Source: Nemertoderma westbladi (lineage: Eukaryota > Xenacoelomorpha > Nemertodermatida > Nemertodermatidae). Taken from it: 64,000 nt of DNA. Made by a program: the position numbers and the translations under genes. Shown one piece after another: positions 11,616 through 22,090 of this stretch. The stretch is from positions 1 to 64,000 of the forward strand of contig JAUCBJ010002740.1 of the NCBI GenBank assembly GCA_032718475.1, given 5' to 3'. Every line of letters begins with the position of its first letter. Positions within the stretch are counted from its first letter, which is position 1. The notes below the pieces were generated by a model that saw only the letters and a list, made by a program, of their open reading frames with translations, made no database searches and had not been told where the DNA came from.

Positions 11616-12380
11616 TTACAGTTTATTAAACGCAGCGCTTTTAGACTTCCAGTCCAATGATTCTTGATTTCCTTTATTCTTGTTTTTCCTGCGGCCAGCA
11701 GCTAATTCTCTAGCTGCTTTCATATCGCTCACTGGATCGTTTGGGGCATAGGGGGGCGGAGGGCCGGGGCCCACAGGAGGGGCACCTCCCTGGTTCGTCG
11801 TGTTCTCCTTGTCTACTTCATCAACATCAACCTCTGTATCCTTGTCAACATCACCTTGGTCCACTTTAGTCTCATCCGTATCTACCTTGACTTCTTCTGT
11901 AATATTATCTGCTTCTGACGTCGCTACATTACGGAGGTCTTCCACTACTTTCTCTTCGTCTAGCGATACGGAATCTGTTTTATCGTCGGAATTGAGTTGG
12001 TCTCCTTTCGCCAAGGTGATGGCAAAGGAATCCACCTCTGCTTGAGTGGCGCCTTCAACCATCTTCTCATTCGGTGTGATATTTTTTGATTTGAAGTATT
12101 GGTTCGATTGTGGATCGATTACCAACAAGGACACATTCCTGTCCAGTTGTTTAATGAGGGCGACCACCTGCGTGTGGCTATCGTTCTCTACACCAACCCC
12201 ATTCACCGCGAGCACCAGATCATTCACAATCAATCCACCTTGCTCCGCAGATGAACCCTTTTCGACGCTCTTTATAAATTGACCTATGACGCCTTTCTCC
12301 CCATGTAAATTAAAACCGTAGCCATTGGGAAATTTTTTTAAAACGCAGAGCCGCGGCTTGTAAACTTGTCCGGAATCCAT
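11616..12380 (-). CDS. NHERF/EBP50-like PDZ scaffold, single PDZ domain
   Basis: A 254-residue intronless frame. Residues 9-90 form a PDZ domain: PRLCVLKKFPNGYGFNLHGE carries the GYGF carboxylate-binding loop at 20-23, and H69 sits at the start of helix B as in class I domains. Residues 110-195 are acidic and low complexity. Residues 199-213 are Pro-rich with PPPPY, a potential WW ligand. The C-terminus (about 217-254: MKAARELAAGRRKNK then LDWKSKSAAFNKL) matches the ERM-binding tail of NHERF1/2, including the DW and terminal F-x-x-L. Members of this family link membrane transporters and receptors to ezrin/radixin/moesin and actin under the plasma membrane. NHERF1/2 normally have two PDZ domains and several introns; this one has one PDZ and no intron. 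It could be a divergent orthologue or a retrocopy that kept its frame. The Met start precedes the PDZ by eight residues. Confidence 0.88.
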   Translation of the reverse strand: MDSGQVYKPRLCVLKKFPNGYGFNLHGEKGVIGQFIKSVEKGSSAEQGGLIVNDLVLAVNGVGVENDSHTQVVALIKQLDRNVSLLVIDPQSNQYFKSKNITPNEKMVEGATQAEVDSFAITLAKGDQLNSDDKTDSVSLDEEKVVEDLRNVATSEADNITEEVKVDTDETKVDQGDVDKDTEVDVDEVDKENTTNQGGAPPVGPGPPPPYAPNDPVSDMKAARELAAGRRKNKNKGNQESLDWKSKSAAFNKL

Positions 12381-13324
12381 CCCTATTGACTAATCTATAG
12401 AAATCCCAACAAAATAAACCGAAAACGATCAATGATAGCCAGAATCTCAGCTCTATCACATATGCGGACCCGTGATTAATTTACCATCTGTGATCTGCAA
12501 TCAGCACAACAACAAACCAGCGTTATTTTATAAATATGTTACCGGTAGGCCTATACTGCTATACCATAGTGAAACTTATAAATAAAAATCGTAAATACAA
12601 TATTTTTGTAATTTCGACTAAATTTTTCGATTTGTTAGTTTCTTGGTTTGTGTAGTGTTGAGATCGATCTGTCTGGCAATCTGTCTGTCAAAATGTAAGA
12701 CAGACAGACAACCGACTGACGGACAGACTAGATTCCACCAAATATTAAAACTGACATCGGAAATGAAATCAGCGACCCCGAAAACCCCCGTAAATATAAT
12801 TTTAGCTCAGTGGTGTGCTTCCTTCCTGTGCCTGTCAGACACTATTAACCAAGCAGACCTCATAAAGGCAATTTTCAGATTTTGCGTGGGAAGGTTTGAA
12901 CTTTGAAGTCAATTAGGCCTATCTCTGAATGACTTTTTTTTCACACGAAAAATACTACTCCTCCGCCATTTCTTATCACTTTTTGTGATACGCTTTAGCT
13001 TTAATAAACGTCGACAACTTTTATTATTTCAGAATATTTCCCCATTTTTTGTAAGAAAAAACATAAAAAAACGTGGATTTTAACAATTTTTTAAGAATTT
13101 AGATTTTTTTTAATTGCCAATTACCGGTATCAGAAATAGAAAATGAAAATGAAAATAAAAAATGTGGTCATAGAATATGATGAAAATGAACATGCTAGTT
13201 CCAAAAAATTTGGTACCGGTAGGCCTATTGAAAAATATAAATGGAAAATAACGGAGTTAGTCTTTTTAGCGAAATTTTTGAAATCTCACGCAAGCCGCTA
13301 GCACTAGGGGGCGCTTAAAATTCT
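12381..13324. other. Intergenic, dispersed repeat
   Basis: Around 12660-12905 is a repeat rich in ctgtctgtc/gacagacag, with the phrase gcgtgggaaggttYgaa. Parts of it recur in inverted orientation at about 60190-60560, so it is a dispersed repeat family. No gene is seen. Confidence 0.5.
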
Positions 13325-13477
13325 GTTTCAAATTTGGAATTTCATGCAATCTCATCTGCTCATTACTGCATTAAGATTTGTAGAAGAATTGGAGCCCCCC
13401 CCCCCCCCCCCCCCCCTCCAATTATTCTACAAATCTTAATGGGCAGATGAGATTGCATGAAATTCCAAATTTGAAAT
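13325..13477. repeat. Long inverted repeat flanking a C22 tract
   Basis: The left arm (about 13326-13395) and right arm (about 13416-13476) are near-perfect reverse complements (tttcaaatttggaatttcat at the outer end, gaattggag at the inner end). The loop is C22 at 13395-13416. The left arm carries about 8 extra bases (gctcattact region). The shape is that of a foldback element or a hairpin-templated event. Confidence 0.9.
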
Positions 13478-14366
13478 ATGGGGCAGGTACGGTTACGGTA
13501 GGCCTACCTGAATAACGACACTATATTCCAGGACATGGTGTACAATAAATTAACGAACTAACTATGAGCCGGTTGCAAAAATAAGACTGTCAGACTGTGT
13601 CTGTAACCTAATAATAACCAATCAGCCAATGCTGCAATTTCTATGTCGGTATGTTCCTGACTCCTGAGTTAACGTTTATTATTTTGATTCAGCAAGTTAT
13701 TTTGATTTTGATTCATTTTGATTTTGATACAGCTGTAACTGGTAACCTGCTTCTTTCCATTAATGATAAAATATAAAGTAGTTTCCATTACCGGTATTGC
13801 TGGATTTGGTTAGAACTTAGAACTTGGAAATATCCACCACACCCGCACCACCCTCCCGTCACTGTCTGACAGTCTGACTGTAAGTATAACCCGCTCCTTT
13901 TCCTTAAATTAAGAAATGGAAATACTGAAATACAGTTTCGTTATTCGTTTATGGTACAGGCTGACAGGTACGGTATTATTATGTCATATGTTTGGAAATT
14001 CTGAAATTGGTTTCAAAAAATTACCGGTCGCCTACTGCAGTACTGCTGACTGCCTATGAAAATATCTAGGCGGAAGGAAGGTAGCGGTCAGCCGGTAGGG
14101 CCTATAAAAAAATTCTTGATTAAACAATTGTTTTGACTTCTTGGCACTTCTGCACTTGGCAGCTTGGTGCTTGGTTTCGCTTGAGCACTGCTAAAAAAAA
14201 ATCGATTAAATTAAAAAAAATAACATGATGCAGTGATGGTTTCTGGTTTCATTTGAGGTTGAATACCGGTCAGCCGGTAAACTCACTAAAAAACAAAATA
14301 TGAAATCACGGGCAGACGGGTCCACTCGTCCGCATATGCAGATATGTGACATTTGACATTCCCAGA
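13478..14366. other. Intergenic, no gene seen
   Basis: AT-rich and low-complexity with many taccggta motifs. No domain-bearing frame on either strand. Confidence 0.4.
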
Positions 14367-14374
14367 GTCTCAGC

Positions 14375-15117
14375 CAGGGATGGCAAAAACCATGGTTTTT
14401 TTTAAAAAAATTTTTGGTTTTGGTTTTATTGTTTGGTTTTTTATGGTTTTTTTCGTTTTTTTATGGTTTTTCTGTGGTTTAAATATATCCAATACCGTAC
14501 AGCAATACATACAAATGTAGGGCCTACGTACAACAGTCTGACAGTACTGCAGTACAACCCTTGCGCTTGCCCAATAGACTGATAGAACAAAATACTGGAA
14601 TAACTGAATACCGGTAAGGCCACATACAGTATGCTGGTTTGATATTGATAATACGCCAGCAAAGCGAGCAAAACCTTTTCATTAACATTGCAAAATGAAC
14701 AGATGAAAAAGAAACACGAGCAAAACTCAAAGTGAGAGAAATTTGTTCATTCTAATCTAACAGCTGAACAGTGCAAAATGACTGAATGATAAGATAAAGA
14801 AACGCGAGCAAAACTCATAGTCATAAGTGAGCGAAATTTTTTCCTTCTAACAGTGCAAAATAAAAAAAAAAGAAACGAGAGCAAAACTCAAAGTGAGCGA
14901 AATTTTCTCATTCTAACAGTCTGACAGTGCAAAATGAAAAAGAAACGCGACTACCAGTTTGCTTTATATTATTTACAGTGTTACCGTAATTGTAAAATTT
15001 TATGAAAAACCATAAAAAACCATAAAAAACCAATTTTTTCGCCTTTTTTTAAAAGTTGGTTAAACCAAAAAACCATAAAAACCCAATGGTGAGAAAAACC
15101 ATTGGTTGCCAACCCTG
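14375..15117. mobile_element. hAT-type non-autonomous element, copy 1 (743 bp)
   Basis: The ends are cagggatggcaa and ttgccaaccctg, the terminal inverted repeat style of hAT elements. It is flanked by a perfect 8-bp target-site duplication gtctcagc at 14367-14374 and 15118-15125. The interior is rich in ggttttttatggtttt at the left and aaaaaccataaaaaacca at the right, giving long subterminal complementarity. No transposase is encoded. Confidence 0.95.
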
Positions 15118-15166
15118 GTCTCAGCAGAAAGGTGTGTTTTACGTCAGTACCTACGTACCCCGGTAC

Positions 15167-16153
15167 CAGGGATGGCAAAAACCATGGTTTTTTGAAAAAA
15201 AATTTTTGGTTTTGGTTTTATTGTTTGGTTTTTTATGGTTTTTTTCGGTTTTTTATGGTTTTTTATGGTTTTTCTGTGGTTTAATTAAATCCAATACAGC
15301 AATACATACAAATGTAGGGCCTACATACAGACATACAACAGTCTGACAGTACAACCCTTGCGCTTGCCCAATACAGCAATACAATAGACTGATAGAACAA
15401 AATACTGGAATAACTGAATAAGGCCACATACAGTATGCTGGTTTGAAGCGTTTCTTCTGCTGTTCTGTTCTGTCCTTACTCCAGTACTCTCATCCAACCC
15501 ATCAGCTCAGCCCATGTCAGCATGCGACAAAATACTAACACAGTAACAACATACCAGCATACAACGTAAATATACATACCAACGTCCAGACGTCTGCACT
15601 GCTCCACTGCACGCCAGGCTGCAAACCACCACTGACTGACTGAACCGCGCACAACGCCTGCGTACAATTTTTCAGCCCCGCACTGCCGCAATATTGGACA
15701 ATACAGCAATATACCTACTGCGCATGCACCGAAAAAAAACGCGCACACCACATTTTAACAATGTAAACGAGAAACATACGCCAGCGAAGCGAGCAAAACC
15801 TTTTCATTAACATTGCAAAATGAATGAACAGATGAAAAAGAAACGCGAGCAAAACTCAAAGTGAGAGAAATTTGTCCATTCTAACAGCTGAACAGTGCAC
15901 AGTGCAAAATGTAAGATAAAGAAACGCGAGCAAAACTCAAAGTGAGCGAAAATTTTTCCTTCTAACAGTGCAAAATGAAAAAGAAACGCGACTACCAGTC
16001 TGCTTTATATTATTTACAGCGTTAATTGTAAAATTTTATGAAAAACCATAAAAAACCATAAAAAACCAATTTTTTCGCCTTTTTTTAAAAGTTGGTTAAA
16101 CCAAAAAACCATAAAAAACCAATGGTGAGAAAAACCATTGGTTGCCAACCCTG
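15167..16153. mobile_element. hAT-type non-autonomous element, copy 2 (987 bp)
   Basis: Same family as the element at 14375-15117, with cagggatggcaa and ttgccaaccctg ends. It has its own perfect 8-bp target-site duplication cccggtac at 15159-15166 and 16154-16161. It carries an internal segment (about 15450-15770) absent from the other copy, so one is an internal-deletion derivative or the other gained sequence. Non-coding. Confidence 0.95.
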
Positions 16154-16161
16154 CCCGGTAC

Positions 16162-18480
16162 TAACGTAAGAAACAACAAACAGCGATATCCGGTACCGGT
16201 AGTTTCTTCCTACAGTCCTACGCTACGGAAATGATAGTACAGTAGTATCCCTGTATCCTGGTATCATTTGAGTATTACTGTCTTAGGCAGTTAGGCCTAC
16301 CGCTGTACCGGTAGGCAGGTAGGCCTACAGCTGTACAGTATTACTGTATTAACCACTACCAGACTACTCACTACAGCACTAGGCAGCTAGGCCTACCCAC
16401 TACCAATTACCGGACCGGTCTGCCGGTAAATACAGTACAGCAGTACCTACAGTAATAAACAACATAATTAACATTCTATTGCTGTACCCGTCAGCGCGTC
16501 AGCCCGTATTGTTGAAAAAGCGGGCAGCTAGCTGCATCAGTCTGCTTATTTTATAAATCTTTCCATACCCTGTGTAGCAATTGTTCACTGTTGTTTGTTA
16601 GCTAATTGGCTAAAAATATTTTTTTAATGAAGGGATTCCTATTACCTGAGTGGCTGACTTCTGAGTTGAGGAAATTTTTTAACTTCAACATCTAAGCGCT
16701 AACTAGTACTCATTGCACAATAATTCACAAGAATGCTGAATTCGAGGTGGTGAGTGGTTCCATAATAATCATGCTTTCTCTATGAGTAATAAATTAATTT
16801 TATTTAAACTACCTAATTGATATCTAAAGATAACAGAGCGACACGATGAGCTTTGGTTTAAAGACCAAATCGGTATTATGGTCAAACTTTACACTTGACA
16901 AACATCCTAGCTATTATTACATTATTATTATCAAAATTATCTGTTGATTCCCCACACATTTGTTATGGGTTGGGTTTAATGGCTTATAAATTGGCAAATG
17001 TGGGCCATTAACCCGATGTGTTAACACTTCCATTCATATTCTCCCTTATGTATCGGTTAGATTTGCAATTTTCGGTGGTTAATCAGTGCATATGAATCAA
17101 TTGCGTGAGCCTGAGCATTTCCAAAATTGTCCAAAAAGTGTACCATACTTAACGGAGGTTTTTTGTAAGAAAATGTGAACTGATGCAGATTTAGATCACC
17201 ATTTCTTAGATATTTTGTTGCCATGTATGGGTTGTATCATTGAGATTGCTACGTCAAAATTTATTTGGCCAGTTCGAAAAAACGGTTATATCCCATAACG
17301 GGACGGATGTCCCATACTTGACATTGTGTTGGGTTAGAAGTAAATTATGGTCTAAACAATGAATTACTTAATTTAATTAATGGTTTGGGGCTTACCAGTC
17401 ACAGATAAACTGTAACCAGGCTCCTTCCCCTTAATTGACAACAGAGCAAATTAACTATTTGTGTAAATTATTATTATTATTCATTTTAATCCGGATAATA
17501 TAGTAAAATAATACACATTATCCATATTCTAATTACGTCCTAAAATTAACCTAGTGATTATAATGTAATTAAGTATTATAAGCACAGAAATAATGAATAT
17601 TAGTATAACTATGCAATCTTGCATTGACCGCATTCTGGAACAGTGCTGCGTTCCCACGACAACTGTTGTAATTACTTTGGTTAGGAAAGGGTTTTGAAAT
17701 TGGGACAATAGTTGAGAATGGGATGAATGTTGGGAATGGAAAAGGAGTTTGCAGTGGGATGGACGATAAACTGGATTGAATTGAATTGAATTGAACTGGA
17801 TCAAAAATTTTGTGTATCACATTGTTATTAACTGGAAAAAAAATATTTAGCCCCACTTTTCACGTCAAAGTTTCCCATAAAGTGAAACTTTATGTTGTCA
17901 CTGCACTGGTTTAAAAATTTCTTATCCGTGACAGAATTTTAAATTTTTTTATCACTAGAAAACTTTCTAGTTTATTCTGATATCTCTTGCCGGATACCTC
18001 AATACCGCCATTAAACTATTGACACTTCCAATTTTCAAGAATATTGACATGAAGTACGAAAAAAAATTGGTATAAATTTCCTATACGTGAAAAAATTCAT
18101 GCATTTAGGAATCTTTCTCTCAATAACGGCCAATAAATTTTTGGGGCACTTTCTGGTTTCATATGGAGAAATTATCATTCTTTCTAAAAATCAATATGGC
18201 GAATTCTCAAAGTTAATTTCAAAATCCGACAAATCTCAAAAATCACGTACGGGACGCAGGTCAATATGGTTGGCATTGACCCATATATTTATTTATGTAA
18301 AATGTTCTAGAGGAAATTATTTTTGTTCCATTCTTTAAAAGATCTAAAGTGATACAGTATAAAAAACAACTTCGTTTGTAAATGATAACGAACATGTTCT
18401 CTGGAAGGGTACAATAGAGAAGTAGCTTAAAGCAGGTACGCGCGCGATGGTTGAGATTTACACCAGATTATTCGATAGCT
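16162..18480. other. Intergenic, no gene seen
   Basis: AT-rich. Short open frames at 17529-17856 (-) and 18087-18338 (+) show no domain or codon pattern that I can support. Confidence 0.45.
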
Positions 18481-18519
18481 ATTTAAACTTACTTACGTAT
18501 AAATCACACTTTCTAGTCT

Positions 18520-18560
18520 CCAGTGGGGCGAGCCACGAAGTTGGCGGAGCCTTAGCGAAC
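18520..18560 (+). repeat. Dispersed motif shared with 56797-56840
   Basis: The phrase gtggggcgagccacgaagt, followed by gagccttagcg, occurs here and at 56797-56840 in the same orientation. This marks an uncharacterised interspersed repeat. Confidence 0.6.
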
Positions 18561-18739
18561 TGACACTGTTAGGGGGTGGATAAATTTTTGAAAATAGTTG
18601 AAATTGTCGTTGTCATCGTCATCGCTACGATTTTGACATACTAATAACTTTGTCGGATTTAAATCTGTCGAGTTAAGAATTTGTAGTCATCAATAGGACC
18701 AAAAGATTAGATTTTTAAGAGACTTTTAGACACTATTAG

Positions 18740-19350
18740 TTCAACAGTGTCCAGCTAGAGGGCTACATGTCTAAACAATAAATTTCCTCCCATTGCTTTG
18801 CTTTTACTTCGTTCAAGCTGAACCTTGTCAGATATGATGTAGACCATTAGCTGTTTCTTGCCCAAAGAAGGATAATCCGTCTGCAGTTTAGCAGTCTACC
18901 GCTAGAGGGAGGAATGTCTGTAAGTGGAATTCTTTATTTATAATCGGTTCGAGCTGAAACTTGCCATATATGCATTAGAACACAACCTGCGTCTTTGTGG
19001 GGCCTGTAATCGATCTGCACTTCTCCAGTCTGCCGCTAAAGAATATAGAAATAGAAATAAAATGAAATAGAAATAGAAAATTTATAAAAAGTGACAACCT
19101 TCCCTATTTCGTTGATCTTCATCTGTTTAAGTTGAATATTGGAGTATATGTATTTGACCACATGTTGCATCTTATTGAGAAATGTGGTCGGCCTGCGTTC
19201 TCCAGTCTGCCGCTAGATGGCGATATGTCTGAAAGTGAAAACATTCTTCATTTTCGTTATTTATTATCCTTTCAAGTTGAATCCTCCATACTCCTCCGCA
19301 TGCTGCATCTTGGTGGGGACGCTAATACACCTGCAGTTTTCCAGTTTATC
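18740..19350 (+). repeat. Diverged tandem repeat, unit about 165-180 bp
   Basis: Three to four diverged copies, each with cagtctRccgctaga, then aatgtctgWaagtg, then a phrase like aagctgaaYcttg. The same family forms a second cluster at about 35925-36575, and a reverse-oriented fragment (gccctctagcggcag) lies near 20670 and 20818. Confidence 0.75.
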
Positions 19351-19354
19351 ACTA

Positions 19355-19795
19355 ATGGATGTTAATGGGGGTTTACTGTGTAATGGATGTTAATGGGGGT
19401 TTACTGTGTATGGATGTTAATGTGGGTTTACTGTGTATGGATGTTAATGTGGGTTTACTGTGTAATGAATGTTAATGGGGGTTTACTGTGTATGGATGTT
19501 AATGTGGGTTTACTAGCAAATGTCATGGGTGATAGGGAGTTGTGGCGGTGCAATTTTGTTGACAAGCCGGCACAGCATTCTTAAAAATGCAGCTGCAATG
19601 CAGCATGCCGATCCTAGTAGGGTTTACTGTGTAATGAATGTTAATGGGGGTTTACTGTGTATGGATGTTAATGTGGGTTTACTGTGTAATGAATGTTAAT
19701 GGGGGTTTACTGTGTAATGGATGTTAATGGGGGTTTACTGTGTATGGTTGTTAATGGGGGTTTACTGTGTAATGGATGTTAATGGGGGTTTACTG
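19355..19795 (+). repeat. 27-28-bp tandem repeat split by an unrelated insert
   Basis: Units of the form atgttaatgggggtttactg repeat at 19355-19512 and again at 19617-19795. A roughly 100-bp unrelated sequence at about 19513-19616 interrupts the array. Confidence 0.85.
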
Positions 19796-19799
19796 CATC

Positions 19800-21198
19800 A
19801 TGTATGCATCCTACACAATTTTCGTGATGATTGATCAACTTCTGGTTGAACTAAACAGTTGATTCTATCTAGGCTCATTCGAAACCCAATGACCGACTTT
19901 CAAAATCGGATTTAATGAAATAAATTCTTGAAATATTGCCCGAAAAGATCTGGGCAGGGCCTATACATAGATATCACCAATGCTTAGTTCATGATTCAAT
20001 CTAAAGATTTTGTACAAAATGTCGATAAATATTCTCTAATTTTTTGTATTTATGGTAAGGTACTAATGGTACACGAATACATGGTCTGCACAGGGACGGA
20101 TTATGGCATTCACCACTTAAAAAATATGCTAGGCCTATATAAATAATGCCATACCGGTAACTATTTCTTGAAACAAGTCAAAACAATTTTTGCGGAATAT
20201 TCCTCTCGGCCTACATACATAATTCTGCAAACAGAACGAATATCGGTTGAGTAGTTAAAAAGTAGATAGAGAAAGTGTCCCAAAAAAGCCAAGGCGAGAA
20301 AAATGACATTTCAATTTCCTCTTGATTACAACTGAACAAAAATAACTCTAGAACTAAACAACTTATCGAAAAACTGATTTCAGATTCGGAATTACCACCC
20401 CACACCCCCCCCCCCCCCCCCCCCCCTAATGGGCCCTTCTATTTTGTTTCAAATGGAAACAAATGGTTAATGTTAAATTAATTTGTTTATGTTAAATGGT
20501 ATCAAACCTCTGCAAATTATGTCCCGGGCAGCTGTAGGTACATACATAAGTCCTCTGGGCTCTTACTGCTGAAGCCACGAGATCCCTTGAAGGTATTGTA
20601 CATACACCACGACTCCATTGCCTAGTAACCAATTCATAGCTACTGTATGGTTTTCACTTGAGATATTTCGCCCTCTAGCGGCAGCCTTCTGAACTTCAGA
20701 CTACTCTGTGACTCCGTGAAAGATATAGCCTATGATATAGTAGATGCCTACCGAGTTTAAACCTAATCGGAATGAAAATAACAAAGTTAGAAAATATGTT
20801 AATTTTCAGATAATACGCCCTCTAGCGGCAGACTATGGTACTGCAGGCGGCTGGATATAGGTAAGAGTAATTAGTAATCAGAGGTATCACGAAAGGGGGG
20901 CGGGGCGTTTGGATCCAAATATTATTAAAAACCTGTTGCTTGGTTAAAGCTAATTGGGGGTCAAAAGTCAACAATAAAGCTGTCTGGCTATAGATAAGAG
21001 TAATTAGTTACCAGTAAGGGAGCTGTATACCCTAGGGCTAAGTATAACGAGATGAAAGTTAATGAGGTCATTTAGAAAGTAATATATAAACTAATTAATG
21101 GTAAATCTAAAAATAGAAATAAATTGAATAAATTAAAATGAAATACAAATAAATAAGTATCAATAAATAAAAGAGCTGAGGTGTCACTTATGACACCC
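19800..21198. other. Intergenic, C22 tract and repeat fragments
   Basis: C22 at 20405-20426. Fragments of the 165-bp repeat family lie in reverse orientation near 20670 and 20818. No gene is seen. Confidence 0.5.
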
Positions 21199-21485
21199 TC
21201 TTGGGCAGCTTTGTGAGAGCACTGATGACCATTGCGTGTCAGTGCGCTAATCAGTCTGATTAATTAGGATAATCAATTAAACCCTAATTAGAAGTCATAA
21301 GACACCTATTAGGGTTTAATTGTACTAATTAATTGATGACACCTGTCAATTATGGTCTAATTAGCCTAATTAGGAGGTGGCACCCAGACAGTCTGGCGCC
21401 AATGACACCCATAGGGTGATAAAAGGGTGTCATATGATACCCAATGGGTGTCAGTGGGGTCTAACTGTCACAAAGCCGCCCAAGA
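21199..21485. mobile_element. MITE-like element, about 287 bp
   Basis: Terminal inverted repeats tcttgggcagctttgtgag (21199-21217) and ctgtcacaaagccgcccaaga (21465-21485) match with few differences. An internal inverted pair (caattaaaccctaattag near 21273 and ctattagggtttaattg near 21307) adds a hairpin. No convincing target-site duplication is visible. Confidence 0.7.
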
Positions 21486-21722
21486 CTCTACTACTAACGT
21501 CTATAGTTAGAAACTGGTCTTGGTAATATACAGGTAGATGAATTGGGGAATTACATATGGCTGATCGCGAAGTGTGAAGGTGTAGTTTTAAGGGTGCGGC
21601 CGATTATCGATCCCAGTTACGAGGCCAATGTATGTAGGTATCTGTAGACTGGCTCAATGAAATTTAACTAATAATAACAGTTGATTTTCACAACGTTTTT
21701 GATGGACGCTTTTTGATGATAG

Positions 21723-22016
21723 AACGACGGCAGATGACAGTTTCCCAGGATGAAGTAAGCAAGCTTAACATACCGATACCATTATTTCATCCGTTGCCAT
21801 GTGCAAGATTCAAGGATGAAGCCCATTTTCTAATAATCGTAAGCCTTTTCTACGTATTAGTCATCATCTGGTACTTTACATAGACCTAAGCTTACTACGA
21901 TGACAATAAAATTTTACATCCGAACATACGAATCTATCATTTGTATTGTACAAGAGATTATAGTAGGATTAACATCTGGTGTATTGTAGGATTATACACA
22001 AGAGATAGGTGGAACG
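21723..22016 (+). repeat. Upstream flank of duplicated block, copy 1
   Basis: This sequence is repeated almost unchanged at 28024-28319. It begins aacgacggcagatgacag and runs directly into the putative signal-peptide exon at 22017. It probably includes the promoter and 5' UTR of that exon, but no core promoter element is distinct. Confidence 0.9.
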
Positions 22017-22075
22017 ATGAAAAATAGTTCACTTTGTCTTATTTTGATATCGGCGTTGTTGTCAGAAAACCAAAG
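22017..22075 (+). CDS. Putative signal-peptide first exon, copy 1
   Basis: An ATG opens a 19-codon frame MKNSSLCLILISALLSENQ plus two bases, ending in caaag followed by gtaagt, a strong splice donor (phase 2). A short polar start then a hydrophobic core is the shape of a secretory signal. No matching downstream exon was found before the next block; the intron is filled by the 41-bp minisatellite. Phase 2 is incompatible with the phase-1 acceptor of the ShKT exon at 37049, where joining would bring an early stop. This may therefore be an orphan or decayed gene start. The identical exon recurs at 28320-28378. Confidence 0.5.
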
Positions 22076-22090
22076 GTAAGTTCTCCAAAT

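Noticed and set aside
19132..19365. 77-codon open frame
   Set aside because: It overlaps the 165-180-bp dispersed repeat family and has no domain.
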